Shown: piece after piece, positions 26,344 to 34,912 of the stretch
How the letters are laid out: every line of letters begins with the position of its first letter
Position numbering within the stretch: the first letter of the stretch is position 1
DNA from: Siminovitchia sediminis
GTDB lineage: Bacteria > Bacillota > Bacilli > Bacillales > Bacillaceae_C
Reading direction: 5' to 3'
NCBI RefSeq assembly: GCF_042680885.1
Contig: NZ_JBHUEO010000116.1
Span: 10,846 to 74,845, forward strand
DNA length: 64,000 nucleotides
Translations under genes and position numbers: made by a program
The notes under the pieces: model-generated
Seen by the model: only the letters and a program-made list of their open reading frames with translations
The model's database searches: none
Told to the model about the DNA's origin: nothing

Positions 26344-26988
26344 TTGGCAGTCAAAAGGGAAATTCAGGCATCAGTAAAAGATCAGAAGCTGGTGGAAATG
26401 CGCCGCGGTCAAATGATCCGCGGAGCGGTAAGCCTATTTAAGCAAAAAGGCTTTCACCGGACAACGACAAGAGAAATTGCCAAGGCAGCCGGTTTCAGTA
26501 TCGGTACGTTGTATGAGTATATCCGGACAAAGGAGGATGTGCTATTTCTTGTCTGCGACAGCATATATGAGAGGGTGCAGAACAGACTGAGCAGCATAGA
26601 TCTGGAGACAGGGAGTTTACAGGACCTGAAACTCGGGATTGCCCATTATTTTAGAATCGTTGATGAAATGCAGGATGAAGTGCTGGTCATGTACCAGGAA
26701 GTAAAATCATTATCCAATGAAGCGCGTTCGTATGTCTTAAAGAAGGAGCTGGAAATGGTCGGCATGTTTGATCAGCTGATCCGTCGCTGTGCAGAAAACG
26801 GAGAGCTTTCTCTTACAAGGGACCATCAGAAAATGCTGGCCCATACGATCTTTGTCCAAGGCCAAATGTGGGGGTTCCGCCGCTGGGCTCTTCAAAAGAC
26901 GTATACAATTGATGAATATATCCGACTCCAGACAGATTTGCTTTTTCCAGAATCAAGCAGTAAAGGATTAGCGGAAATAGGAGGGTGA
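26344..26988 (+). CDS. TetR/AcrR family regulator of acyl-CoA genes
   Basis: The 214-aa repressor-type protein has an N-terminal helix-turn-helix (about residues 30-60: KGFHRTTTREIAKAAGFSIG followed by TLYEYIRTKEDVL) and an all-alpha ligand domain. It is placed between the acyl-CoA dehydrogenases and icmF, so acyl-CoA is the expected inducer, by analogy with FadR and related TetR proteins. The start is TTG with GAAGGTG upstream. Candidate operators are at 21144-21167 and 18902-18915. It is not clearly the B. subtilis FadR orthologue, so no symbol is given. Confidence 0.85.
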   Translation: MAVKREIQASVKDQKLVEMRRGQMIRGAVSLFKQKGFHRTTTREIAKAAGFSIGTLYEYIRTKEDVLFLVCDSIYERVQNRLSSIDLETGSLQDLKLGIAHYFRIVDEMQDEVLVMYQEVKSLSNEARSYVLKKELEMVGMFDQLIRRCAENGELSLTRDHQKMLAHTIFVQGQMWGFRRWALQKTYTIDEYIRLQTDLLFPESSSKGLAEIGG

Positions 26989-26993
26989 AATAA

Positions 26994-29900
26994 GTGAGTG
27001 AAGTCTACACGCCCCAATATCCGGTCCGGTTCATCACCGCTTCCAGCCTGTTTGACGGACATGATGCATCCATTAATATCATGCGAAGAATATTGCAGGC
27101 AAGCGGAGCAGAAGTCATCCATCTGGGCCATAACCGTTCAGTGGAAGAAGTGGTTCATGCCGCTATACAGGAAGATGTACAGGGAATTGCCGTTTCTTCC
27201 TATCAAGGCGGCCATATGGAGTATTTTAAGTATATGTATGACTTGCTGAAGAAAAAGGGGGCGCCGCATATTCGCATATATGGCGGCGGAGGCGGGGTCA
27301 TCATCCCGCGCGAAAGAAAAGAGCTTCACAATTATGGGGTCGCCCGCATCTTTTCTCCCGAAGACGGGCGCAAGCTCGGCCTGCAGGGGATGATTAATCT
27401 AATGCTCCAGGAATGCGACTTTTCCACGGTAGATGATTCGGTTGAACAAGAGGTTGCCAAACTTCCAACAGGCAATATGGCTGTGGCTGCCAAATTAATT
27501 ACTTTTGCGGAAAATAAAAAAGAAGAGCATATGGACTGGTATAAGGAGATTCTTTCGCGAATTCTTACAATGGGCAAAGAGGCCCCTGTTCTTGGTATTA
27601 CCGGTACAGGGGGAGCAGGAAAAAGTTCATTGACAGACGAATTAATCCGGAGGTTTCTTCATGAAATTCCGGAAAAAAAGGTGGCTGTTTTATCGGTTGA
27701 CCCAACACGGCTCAAGACAGGCGGGGCTCTGCTGGGAGACAGGATTCGTATGAATGCGATCTTTTCTCCGCGTGTCTATATGAGAAGCCTTGCCACCCGG
27801 GGGTCAAGAAACGAGCTTTCGGCTGCCATCCGCGACGCCATACAAATTGTTCAAGCAGCAGGTGCTGATCTGATTATTGTTGAAACAAGCGGCATAGGCC
27901 AGGGGGATGCGGAAATAAGGAAAGTCAGTGATATTGCCCTGTATGTAATGACAAGTGAATATGGTGCTCCCACACAGCTTGAGAAAATAGACATGATTGA
28001 TTTTGCAGACATCATCGCGATCAACAAATTTGAGAAAAAAGGCTCGGAGGATGCCTTAAACCAGGTGAGGAAACAATATCAAAGAAGCCATATGCTGTTT
28101 CATCAGACTATTGACACCATGCCTGTGTATGGAACGATGGCCAATCAATTTAATGATCCAGGGACAAATACTTTATTTGCCGCTCTCATTGAGCTGATAA
28201 ATAAGAAATGCGGCACAGACTGGAAGGTGTCTTTTCCCAAAACAGAGGCAGTGAAAAATCAAAAAAATGTGATTATTCCCCCCTCACGCCAGCATTATTT
28301 ACGGGAGATTGCTGAGACTGTACGAACGTATCAAAAGCATACTGCAAACCAGGTACAGACTGCCCGGAAGCTGTTTCAGATAGAAGGCACAATAGAGGCG
28401 CTTGAAAGTGAAGGGGAAAACAATGAAATGATTCAAGTTCTTGTGAAAATAAAAGAAGAGGCGGAGGCACAACTTACCCCCTATTCCAAAAAAGTTTTGG
28501 AACATTGGGAGGGGACAAAGGAGAGCTATGCAAAAGATCATTATGCTGTAAAAATCAGAGGTAAAGAAATTGTAACGGAATTAAAGACAAAAACCTTATC
28601 GGGTCTTTCCATACCGAAGGTCAGCCTGCCTTCCTACAAGGATTACGGTGAAATTTTACAATGGGTATATAAAGAAAATGTACCAGGCTCGTTTCCTTAT
28701 ACAGCAGGTGTATTTCCTTTTAAACGGCAGGGAGAGGATCCGAAGAGACAGTTTGCCGGGGAAGGGACACCCGAGCGTACGAACCGCAGGTTCCACTACT
28801 TATCAAAAGATGACAAAGCCAAACGGCTAAGCACGGCTTTTGATTCAGTCACTTTGTATGGAGAAGACCCTGATGAGCGGCCGGATATATACGGAAAAAT
28901 AGGAGAGAGCGGTGTCAGTATCTGTACGCTTGATGATATGAAGAAACTGTATGCCGGTTTTGACCTGTGTGATCCGTCCACATCTGTCTCCATGACGATC
29001 AATGGCCCTGCTCCAATTATTTTGGCAATGTTTATGAATACAGCTATTGACCAGCAGGTGGAAAAAAAGCAGGAAGAGCTGGGCAGAGGGCTGACCCGTG
29101 AAGAATTTGAGGAGTTAAAGAGCCACACTCTGAAAACAGTGCGGGGTACTGTTCAGGCCGATATTTTAAAAGAAGATCAAGGACAAAATACGTGTGTGTT
29201 TTCTACAGAGTTTGCATTAAGAATGATGGGAGACATTCAGCAGTATTTCATCGATCATCAAGTAAGAAATTATTACTCCGTGTCTATATCCGGTTACCAT
29301 ATTGCCGAAGCAGGGGCTAATCCGATTTCACAGCTTGCGTTTACGCTTGCCAATGGTTTCACATATGTTGAATACTATTTGAGCCGCGGAATGGATATCG
29401 ATGATTTTGCTCCTAACCTGTCCTTCTTTTTTTCAAACGGTCTGGATCCGGAATATACAGTCATCGGAAGAGTGGCCAGAAGGATTTGGGCAGTTGTGAT
29501 GCGTGAAAAATACGGTGCAAACGAACGCAGCCAGAAACTGAAATATCATATTCAAACATCAGGCAGGTCCCTCCATGCACAAGAGATGGATTTTAACGAT
29601 ATCCGGACAACGCTTCAAGCACTAATGGCTTTGCAGGATCATTGCAATTCACTTCATACCAATGCTTACGACGAGGCGATCACCACCCCGACAGAGCAAT
29701 CAGTAAGGAGAGCAATGGCAATTCAGATGATTATTACAAAAGAACACGGTTTGTCAAAAAATGAAAACTCTCTGCAAGGATCTTTTATTGTGGAGGAGTT
29801 GACAGACTTGGTGGAGGAAGCCGTCCTTCAGGAGTTTGAGCGCCTCAATGACAGAGGCGGAGTACTAGGAGCGATGGAGACCCAGTATCAAAGGGGGAAA

Positions 29901-30248
29901 ATACAGGAGGAGTCCCTGTATTACGAGACTTTAAAACATTCTGGAGAACTTCCTATTATCGGTGTTAATACGTATGTAAATCCGAACCCTCTATCTGAAG
30001 AGGAAATGGATCATCTAGAATTGGCCCGCGCTGCAAAAGAGGAAAAAGTAACACAGATTCGAAATTTACGCTCTTTCCAAAGCAAACATGCCAAGGAAGC
30101 GGAAGCAGCCTTAAGCAGGTTAAAAGAAACGGCAGTCAGCGGAGAAAATATTTTTGCTGAACTGATGAAAACAACGAGGACAGCCAGCCTGGGGCAGATT
30201 ACTCATGCTCTGTATGAAGTCGGCGGACAATACAGGCGGAACATGTAA
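26994..30248 (+). CDS. icmF: Fused isobutyryl-CoA mutase IcmF (B12-dependent)
   Basis: The 1084-aa adenosylcobalamin enzyme interconverts isobutyryl-CoA and n-butyryl-CoA. Domains in order: B12-binding (about 10-150, DGHDASINIM with the cofactor His), MeaI-type G-protein chaperone (about 190-410, P-loop GTGGAGKSS near 201 and VETSGIGQGD), linker, and the catalytic TIM barrel (about 550-1084). The barrel has GVFPFKRQGEDP, SISGYHIAEAGANPISQLA and LSFFFSNGLDPEYTVIGR. The Phe-Pro in GVFPFKR and the Gln-containing pocket fit ICM rather than methylmalonyl-CoA mutase. The start is GTG, 5 nt after the TetR stop. The cofactor would be supplied by the btuFCD importer upstream. Confidence 0.94.
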   Translation: MSEVYTPQYPVRFITASSLFDGHDASINIMRRILQASGAEVIHLGHNRSVEEVVHAAIQEDVQGIAVSSYQGGHMEYFKYMYDLLKKKGAPHIRIYGGGGGVIIPRERKELHNYGVARIFSPEDGRKLGLQGMINLMLQECDFSTVDDSVEQEVAKLPTGNMAVAAKLITFAENKKEEHMDWYKEILSRILTMGKEAPVLGITGTGGAGKSSLTDELIRRFLHEIPEKKVAVLSVDPTRLKTGGALLGDRIRMNAIFSPRVYMRSLATRGSRNELSAAIRDAIQIVQAAGADLIIVETSGIGQGDAEIRKVSDIALYVMTSEYGAPTQLEKIDMIDFADIIAINKFEKKGSEDALNQVRKQYQRSHMLFHQTIDTMPVYGTMANQFNDPGTNTLFAALIELINKKCGTDWKVSFPKTEAVKNQKNVIIPPSRQHYLREIAETVRTYQKHTANQVQTARKLFQIEGTIEALESEGENNEMIQVLVKIKEEAEAQLTPYSKKVLEHWEGTKESYAKDHYAVKIRGKEIVTELKTKTLSGLSIPKVSLPSYKDYGEILQWVYKENVPGSFPYTAGVFPFKRQGEDPKRQFAGEGTPERTNRRFHYLSKDDKAKRLSTAFDSVTLYGEDPDERPDIYGKIGESGVSICTLDDMKKLYAGFDLCDPSTSVSMTINGPAPIILAMFMNTAIDQQVEKKQEELGRGLTREEFEELKSHTLKTVRGTVQADILKEDQGQNTCVFSTEFALRMMGDIQQYFIDHQVRNYYSVSISGYHIAEAGANPISQLAFTLANGFTYVEYYLSRGMDIDDFAPNLSFFFSNGLDPEYTVIGRVARRIWAVVMREKYGANERSQKLKYHIQTSGRSLHAQEMDFNDIRTTLQALMALQDHCNSLHTNAYDEAITTPTEQSVRRAMAIQMIITKEHGLSKNENSLQGSFIVEELTDLVEEAVLQEFERLNDRGGVLGAMETQYQRGKIQEESLYYETLKHSGELPIIGVNTYVNPNPLSEEEMDHLELARAAKEEKVTQIRNLRSFQSKHAKEAEAALSRLKETAVSGENIFAELMKTTRTASLGQITHALYEVGGQYRRNM

Positions 30249-30329
30249 GTGGTAACTTGGCTTTTCTGGTATTTGTTTGCAGATCCAGATAAAATGATTG
30301 TATAACGTTTGTTGACTGGATGTGGGTAA

Positions 30330-30509
30330 ATGAAATTCGGACTGAAGGTATTGGGCTTTTTGATTGCTCTGGCTGTCAGTTATGCTTTATACCAAAGCCG
30401 TCTTGGAGCGGTTCCGTTTCTTGCTGCCTCAGCTGTGTTGTTTTATCTCGGTTATCGCCTTATGAATGGATCTGAAAGTAAACAGACGGAAGAGCCTCCT
30501 CCCGAATAA
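30330..30509 (+). CDS. Small two-helix membrane protein
   Basis: A 59-aa ORF begins MKFGLKVLGFLIALAVSYAL. It has two hydrophobic segments (about 5-20 and 27-43) with a short polar turn, then a hydrophilic tail MNGSESKQTEEPPPE. The ribosome site (GTGGGTAA) is weak. A good terminator 14 nt after the stop supports a real transcript end. I do not recognise the family. It sits alone between icmF and rpoE. Confidence 0.55.
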   Translation: MKFGLKVLGFLIALAVSYALYQSRLGAVPFLAASAVLFYLGYRLMNGSESKQTEEPPPE

Positions 30510-30522
30510 GATAGGCCGAATG

Positions 30523-30551
30523 AACCGCAGCAGGGCAGCTGTGGTTTTTTT
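30523..30551 (+). terminator. Terminator after the small membrane protein / icmF unit
   Basis: AACCGCAGC pairs with GCTGTGGTT (one G-T) and runs into seven T. Confidence 0.85.
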
Positions 30552-30856
30552 ACGCAAGGATGCTGAATTGAAGGAAAAGTACATAGGTCAATCGTTTATT
30601 CATTGCTTCTCACTTAATTTTTATAAATAATGAATAAAAGAGTGGCATAATGGAAAGATATTTGTTTATAATGTGGAGTATCTATAAATAGCACGAAATC
30701 ATGAATGTTCGGCAACTGCGTCCTCCCCGGCAAGGTCTAAGCCGCGCTTTCTGTGCCGGCTAATGAATGGCCTCCTCAGAATATAGTGGTGTATTTGCAG
30801 GGATCAAGCGGGACGCGGGCACTTTTCTTAATATAGGCGGAAAGGTTGTGCAGGGA
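30552..30856. other. Region before rpoE
   Basis: About 300 bp without a separate gene. The rpoE frame is open back to 30767, but that extension does not match RpoE. TTGTTTATAATGTGG near 30662-30676 and AT-rich sequence before it are likely promoter material, but hexamer spacing is not convincing. Confidence 0.4.
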
Positions 30857-31402
30857 TTGAGACTTCAGGAATTATCCAAGGAAGAGTTGCAGGAAATGTC
30901 TTTTATTGAATTGGCGCAAACGATATTAATTGAAAAAAAACAAGGAATGCAATTCCAGGAACTGACAGCTGAAATTGCTAAATTGCTGGGGTTGTCCGAG
31001 GACGACATTCGCCCTAGAATTCTTCAGTTTTATACTGACTTGAATGTGGATGGAAGCTTTATGGCCCTAGGTGACAATACATGGGGGCTCCGGGAGTGGT
31101 ATCCATTTGATCAAGTTGATGAAGAGGTGATTATTCCTACTGCACCAAAGAAGAAAAAGAAAAAATCCAAGGCTGCGCTGGAAGAGGATGAACTTCTTCT
31201 TGGTATGGACGATGATGATCTGGAGTATGAAGAAGATTTGGACGAAAGTTTCGATGAGGAAGAGGATGAAAGTCTTGAAGCTCTTCAGGAAGAGGAAGCA
31301 GAGTTTGAGGACGACGATGAAGAACTGTTAGACAGCGATTATGAATTGGAAGAAGATGATGAGGAATTAGACTTGGAGGACGAGGAAGAAGATGAAGAAT
31401 AA
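30857..31402 (+). CDS. rpoE: RNA polymerase delta subunit
   Basis: The 181-aa protein has a folded HARE-HTH N-terminal domain (about 1-85, LSKEELQEMSFIELAQTIL... NTWGLREWYPFDQ). A short basic patch KKKKKKSK follows, then a very acidic disordered tail rich in Asp and Glu. Delta displaces RNA and recycles polymerase in Firmicutes. A longer ATG frame exists from 30767. The TTG at 30857 gives exactly the residue count before SKEELQEM seen in B. subtilis RpoE, with AAAGG upstream, so I prefer it. The exact start is uncertain. Confidence 0.88.
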   Translation: MRLQELSKEELQEMSFIELAQTILIEKKQGMQFQELTAEIAKLLGLSEDDIRPRILQFYTDLNVDGSFMALGDNTWGLREWYPFDQVDEEVIIPTAPKKKKKKSKAALEEDELLLGMDDDDLEYEEDLDESFDEEEDESLEALQEEEAEFEDDDEELLDSDYELEEDDEELDLEDEEEDEE

Positions 31403-31407
31403 TATTC

Positions 31408-31436
31408 TTGACTTCTTACCATCCAATATGTAGAAT
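31408..31436 (+). promoter_or_regulatory. pyrG promoter
   Basis: TTGACT and TAGAAT are separated by exactly 17 nt. Seven bases later a GGGCTCC initiation region begins at 31444. A run of G at the start is what reiterative-initiation control of B. subtilis pyrG requires. Confidence 0.85.
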
Positions 31437-31443
31437 CTTACTT

Positions 31444-31512
31444 GGGCTCCTTTGAAAAAGGACTGATTTACGATACGTAACGCTCCCTTACTTTTGTAGC
31501 GGGGCGTTTTTT
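31444..31512 (+). promoter_or_regulatory. CTP-responsive pyrG leader with attenuator
   Basis: The predicted transcript starts GGGC. The terminator stem AACGCTCC (31479-31486) / GGGGCGTT (31501-31508) is followed by T. The upstream strand includes CTCCCTT. In B. subtilis, low CTP makes polymerase stutter extra G at the 5' end, and these pair with the C/U-rich strand and break the terminator. The parts for that mechanism are all here; the mechanism itself is by analogy. Confidence 0.8.
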
Positions 31513-31676
31513 ATGTTTTTTGACAGGTTAAATACCTCATATTCTGTGAGCGGTGTAAGTTCGTCAAAGGGCTATTGTCTTGATTTGCCGAATGAACGCT
31601 TGCATTTTTTTGTTGATTTTTGGTTATCTGGAAGAATGATGTGGAATCCTAGGGACAGGATGAAGGAGGAAAAGTT

Positions 31677-33272
31677 GTGTCAAAATATATATTCGTAACT
31701 GGTGGTGTTGTTTCCTCGCTGGGGAAAGGAATTACTGCTGCATCACTCGGTCGCTTACTTAAAAATCGCGGTTTAAATGTCACCATTCAAAAGTTTGACC
31801 CTTATTTGAATGTAGATCCGGGTACAATGAGCCCATATCAGCATGGTGAAGTATTTGTAACAGAAGATGGGGCAGAGACTGATTTAGATCTTGGACATTA
31901 TGAACGCTTTATCGATATTAATCTGAATAAATACAGTAACGTGACGACTGGAAAAATATATTCCGAGGTCATAAGAAAAGAACGCCGGGGGGATTATAAC
32001 GGCGGGACTGTACAAGTTATTCCTCATATTACCAACGAAATCAAAGACCGGATTTATCGTGCAGCCGAAAAAACAGATGCTGATGTTGTGATTACGGAGA
32101 TCGGCGGTACGGTAGGTGACATTGAATCACTGCCATTCCTTGAGGCCATCAGGCAGATGAAAAATGATGTCGGCCGGGATAACGTGATGTATATCCATTG
32201 TACACTTGTCCCTTATATCAAAGCTGCCGGAGAAATGAAGACAAAACCTACACAGCACAGTGTAAAAGAGCTGAGGAGTCTGGGAATCCAGCCTAATGTC
32301 ATTGTTGTTCGTACGGAAATGCCCATTTCCCAAGATATGAAAGACAAGATTGCATTATTCTGTGATATTGAAAAACATGCTGTGATTGAAATGATGGATG
32401 CAGATACCCTTTATTCTGTTCCGCTGGCTTTACAAGACCAGCATTTAGACCAAATTGTCTGTGATCATTTAAAAATTGTCTCATTTGAGGCAGACATGAC
32501 TGATTGGCATGCACTGGTAGAAAAAGTGAAGAACTTATCCTTTACAGCCAAAATTGCTCTGGTAGGCAAATATGTGGAACTTCCTGATGCCTACATCTCT
32601 GTAGTGGAAGCACTAAAACATGCAGGTTACGTGTATAATGCAGACATTGAAGTCAAATGGCTGAATGCTGAACTGGTAAATGATGAGAATACGGAGGAAT
32701 TGCTGAGCGACTGTGACGGGATTCTTGTACCAGGAGGATTTGGAGATCGTGGGGTTGATGGTAAACTGGCTGCGATCAAATATGCAAGAGAAAATAAAGT
32801 GCCATTCTTGGGAATCTGCCTGGGCATGCAGCTGGCCTCCATTGAATATGCACGAAATGTTGCAGGGCTTGAGACGGCACATTCATCAGAAATCAACCCG
32901 GCAACAAATCATCCGGTGATTGACCTGCTGCCGGACCAAGATAAAATTGTTGATCTTGGCGGAACACTTCGATTGGGCAATTACCCGTGCAAACTGAAGA
33001 CAGGAACAAAGGCCTATGAATTATACGATAAAGATATCATCCATGAGCGCCACCGCCACCGTTACGAATTTAATAATGATTACCGGCAACAGTTGGAAGA
33101 AGCAGGCTTTATTTTCTCCGGTACAAGCCCTGATGGAAGACTGGTTGAAATTGTGGAAATAGCGGACCATCCTTGGTTTGTCGCCAGCCAGTTTCATCCT
33201 GAATTTACATCACGGCCTACAAGACCGCAACCGCTTTTCAAAGGGTTTATCCATGCTGCGTTGAAAAAATAA
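31677..33272 (+). CDS. pyrG: CTP synthase
   Basis: The 531-aa enzyme makes CTP from UTP, ATP and glutamine. The N-terminal synthase domain starts SKYIFVTGGVVSSLGKGITA with the P-loop. The C-terminal class I glutamine amidotransferase domain has the nucleophile Cys in FLGICLGMQLA near residue 380, and His/Glu in QFHPEFTSRP near 515. The start is GTG after AAGGAGG. Its leader carries the attenuator described at 31444-31512. A very strong terminator follows. Confidence 0.97.
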   Translation: MSKYIFVTGGVVSSLGKGITAASLGRLLKNRGLNVTIQKFDPYLNVDPGTMSPYQHGEVFVTEDGAETDLDLGHYERFIDINLNKYSNVTTGKIYSEVIRKERRGDYNGGTVQVIPHITNEIKDRIYRAAEKTDADVVITEIGGTVGDIESLPFLEAIRQMKNDVGRDNVMYIHCTLVPYIKAAGEMKTKPTQHSVKELRSLGIQPNVIVVRTEMPISQDMKDKIALFCDIEKHAVIEMMDADTLYSVPLALQDQHLDQIVCDHLKIVSFEADMTDWHALVEKVKNLSFTAKIALVGKYVELPDAYISVVEALKHAGYVYNADIEVKWLNAELVNDENTEELLSDCDGILVPGGFGDRGVDGKLAAIKYARENKVPFLGICLGMQLASIEYARNVAGLETAHSSEINPATNHPVIDLLPDQDKIVDLGGTLRLGNYPCKLKTGTKAYELYDKDIIHERHRHRYEFNNDYRQQLEEAGFIFSGTSPDGRLVEIVEIADHPWFVASQFHPEFTSRPTRPQPLFKGFIHAALKK

Positions 33273-33308
33273 AAGGATACCGGGGAACTCGCCTCCAGCT
33301 GGAAACAG

Positions 33309-33350
33309 ACCAGGCTCAGGAAAATGAATTTTTTCCTGAGCCTGGTTTTC
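33309..33350 (+). terminator. Terminator of pyrG
   Basis: A 16-bp perfect stem: ACCAGGCTCAGGAAAA (33309-33324) and its complement at 33331-33346, then TTT. Confidence 0.92.
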
Positions 33351-33359
33351 GTTTAATTG

Positions 33360-33678
33360 ACGTTGTTTTTCCGATATAATTCCAGTCTTTTGAACTAACT
33401 GTTGATCGCGGCTTTTCATGTTCTCGCCCAAATCTTGTGGTAACGGAACTACGGATGATAACGAAACTCGCCGGTTATAAATTTAAGGCAAACGTTTGGT
33501 CAAGATCACCAAAGCATCCACGTGACTAACACACCAGGAACATGATACTGATGAAGCCTGAGAGCAAATAGAGGAGCTCCTCCATACTTTTGCCATTAAA
33601 TAATAACTTTTATTATACATAGGTAAATGTACCGTCGGATCAGAATCAGGCATTTCAGCCCGGAGCAACAGTCCGTTT
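33360..33678. other. Region between convergent pyrG and ywjG
   Basis: About 320 bp with no credible gene. A short AT-rich inverted repeat (ATAATAA / TTATTAT) at about 33600-33616 may terminate ywjG on the minus strand. Confidence 0.4.
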
Positions 33679-34200
33679 TTACTCATATTCCGACAGGATT
33701 TCATCCACAGTAACTTTCAGGGCATGGTAGATAAATAACGCGGTAATTAGCGAAGGGAAAACAACCCTGCTCCCGTCTTCTGCCGGAAGAATCGGACGAA
33801 TGGCATGGGTATCAATGTGGACATCCGCCAATTGGGATAATTCTTCACTTTTTTCCCGGGTTACGGCTGAAACAGAAACAAATGGAGTGTGATGTTCAGC
33901 AAGTTTCCTGCCTAAATCTAAGGCTTTAGGACTGTCAGAAAAACGTGAAAACAACAAAACACGATCTGCAGGGGTCAACTCATCCAACTCCCTGTATCTG
34001 GCTGTTTGTCTCATCGGTTCAGGCCCTTTCAAAGCATCCAGAACAACGCCCTCCATCTCATCGAATCCTTCAATATAAATGGTTCCCTCGCCGGCGTGAG
34101 CCTGCGCTAATAATCTTGCTCCGTCTTCCAGGGCCAGTTCTTCTTTATCTTTAATCTTCATAAAAATTCCGGTCAGCTGGGTCGATAGCATTTTCAACAT
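33679..34200 (-). CDS. ywjG: DUF2529 family protein YwjG
   Basis: The 173-aa protein begins MLKMLSTQLTGIF and has an SIS-like alpha/beta pattern (EGTIYIEGFDEMEGV; ADRVLLFSRFSDSPKALDLG). It may bind phosphosugars, but no function is established. The frame is open for 25 more codons upstream, but the ATG at 34200 is the one with an AAAGGAAG ribosome site, and its length matches B. subtilis YwjG. It is convergent with pyrG and divergent from spo0F, the conserved arrangement. Confidence 0.82.
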   Translation of the reverse strand: MLKMLSTQLTGIFMKIKDKEELALEDGARLLAQAHAGEGTIYIEGFDEMEGVVLDALKGPEPMRQTARYRELDELTPADRVLLFSRFSDSPKALDLGRKLAEHHTPFVSVSAVTREKSEELSQLADVHIDTHAIRPILPAEDGSRVVFPSLITALFIYHALKVTVDEILSEYE

Positions 34201-34268
34201 AATAGACTTCCTTTCCAAACATGAGACTCGTAATAAAGATGTCCTAACTTGGGAAAAAAAGCAAGTTA

Positions 34269-34276
34269 TTGTCAAA
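34269..34276. promoter_or_regulatory. Spo0A box candidate upstream of spo0F
   Basis: TTGTCAAA fits the 0A-box TTGTCRAA exactly. It sits about 30 nt before the sigma-H-like promoter, as expected for Spo0A~P feedback on spo0F. Confidence 0.55.
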
Positions 34277-34302
34277 AGAAAATGTAAAGGGTTACAACTT
34301 TA

Positions 34303-34331
34303 GAAGGAGAATGTATTCTATACAGCGAATA
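34303..34331 (+). promoter_or_regulatory. Sigma-H-like promoter of spo0F
   Basis: GAAGGAGAAT (-35 like RNAGGAWWW) and GCGAATA (-10 like RNNGAAWW) are spaced by 12 nt. B. subtilis spo0F is transcribed from a sigma-H promoter. Confidence 0.6.
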
Positions 34332-34422
34332 ACAATCACTAAGTTATTAAAATCAAAACATCCTATTGAAATATGAATCTGAAGTAGTTGGTATGGATTA
34401 CTCTAGTCAAAGGAGGATCTAA

Positions 34423-34803
34423 ATGGAAAAGGTGTTAATTGTCGATGATCAATTCGGAATACGAACTTTATTGGACGAAGTTCTGCAAAAAGAAGGGTAC
34501 GAGATTTTTCAAGCTGCTAATGGTTTGCAGGCTTTGGACGTAACCGAAAAGCATGATCCCGATCTTGTTTTACTGGATATGAAAATACCGGGAATGGACG
34601 GTCTTGAAATATTGAGTAAGCTGAAGGAAATAAAGGCAGATATAAAAGTGATCATTATGACTGCATACGGTGAAAAAGATTTAATAGAAAAGACGAAAGA
34701 ACTGGGAGCGCTTGCACATTTTTCGAAGCCGTTTGACATTGATGAAATCCGTTCGGCTGTTAGGAAGTACTTGTTCCAGCCGTCAGACTGGACGACTACA
34801 TAA
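34423..34803 (+). CDS. spo0F: Sporulation phosphorelay response regulator Spo0F
   Basis: The 126-aa single receiver domain passes phosphate from sporulation kinases to Spo0B. The acidic pocket VDDQFG is at residues 7-9. The phospho-acceptor Asp is at residue 52 in LLDMKIPGMDG, Thr at 80 in IIMTAYGE, and Lys at 102 in FSKPFDIDE. There is no output domain. It starts after AAGGAGG. It lies between ywjG and fbaA as in B. subtilis, with sigma-H and Spo0A signals upstream. Confidence 0.96.
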   Translation: MEKVLIVDDQFGIRTLLDEVLQKEGYEIFQAANGLQALDVTEKHDPDLVLLDMKIPGMDGLEILSKLKEIKADIKVIIMTAYGEKDLIEKTKELGALAHFSKPFDIDEIRSAVRKYLFQPSDWTTT

Positions 34804-34823
34804 ACATAGAATGTAAAGGATCG

Positions 34824-34853
34824 TTGATATTGCATCTCATTATTTGGTATGAT
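34824..34853 (+). promoter_or_regulatory. Sigma-A promoter of fbaA
   Basis: TTGATA and TATGAT are separated by 18 nt, about 60 nt before the fbaA start. Confidence 0.6.
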
Positions 34854-34912
34854 GATACTGCAAAAGATTGACGTTGATGGGCATAGTCCCACATTTGAAG
34901 GAGGAAAAGACT

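Noticed and set aside
31513..31698. 61-codon frame overlapping the pyrG start
   Set aside because: It lies in the pyrG leader and overlaps pyrG in another frame without a ribosome site.
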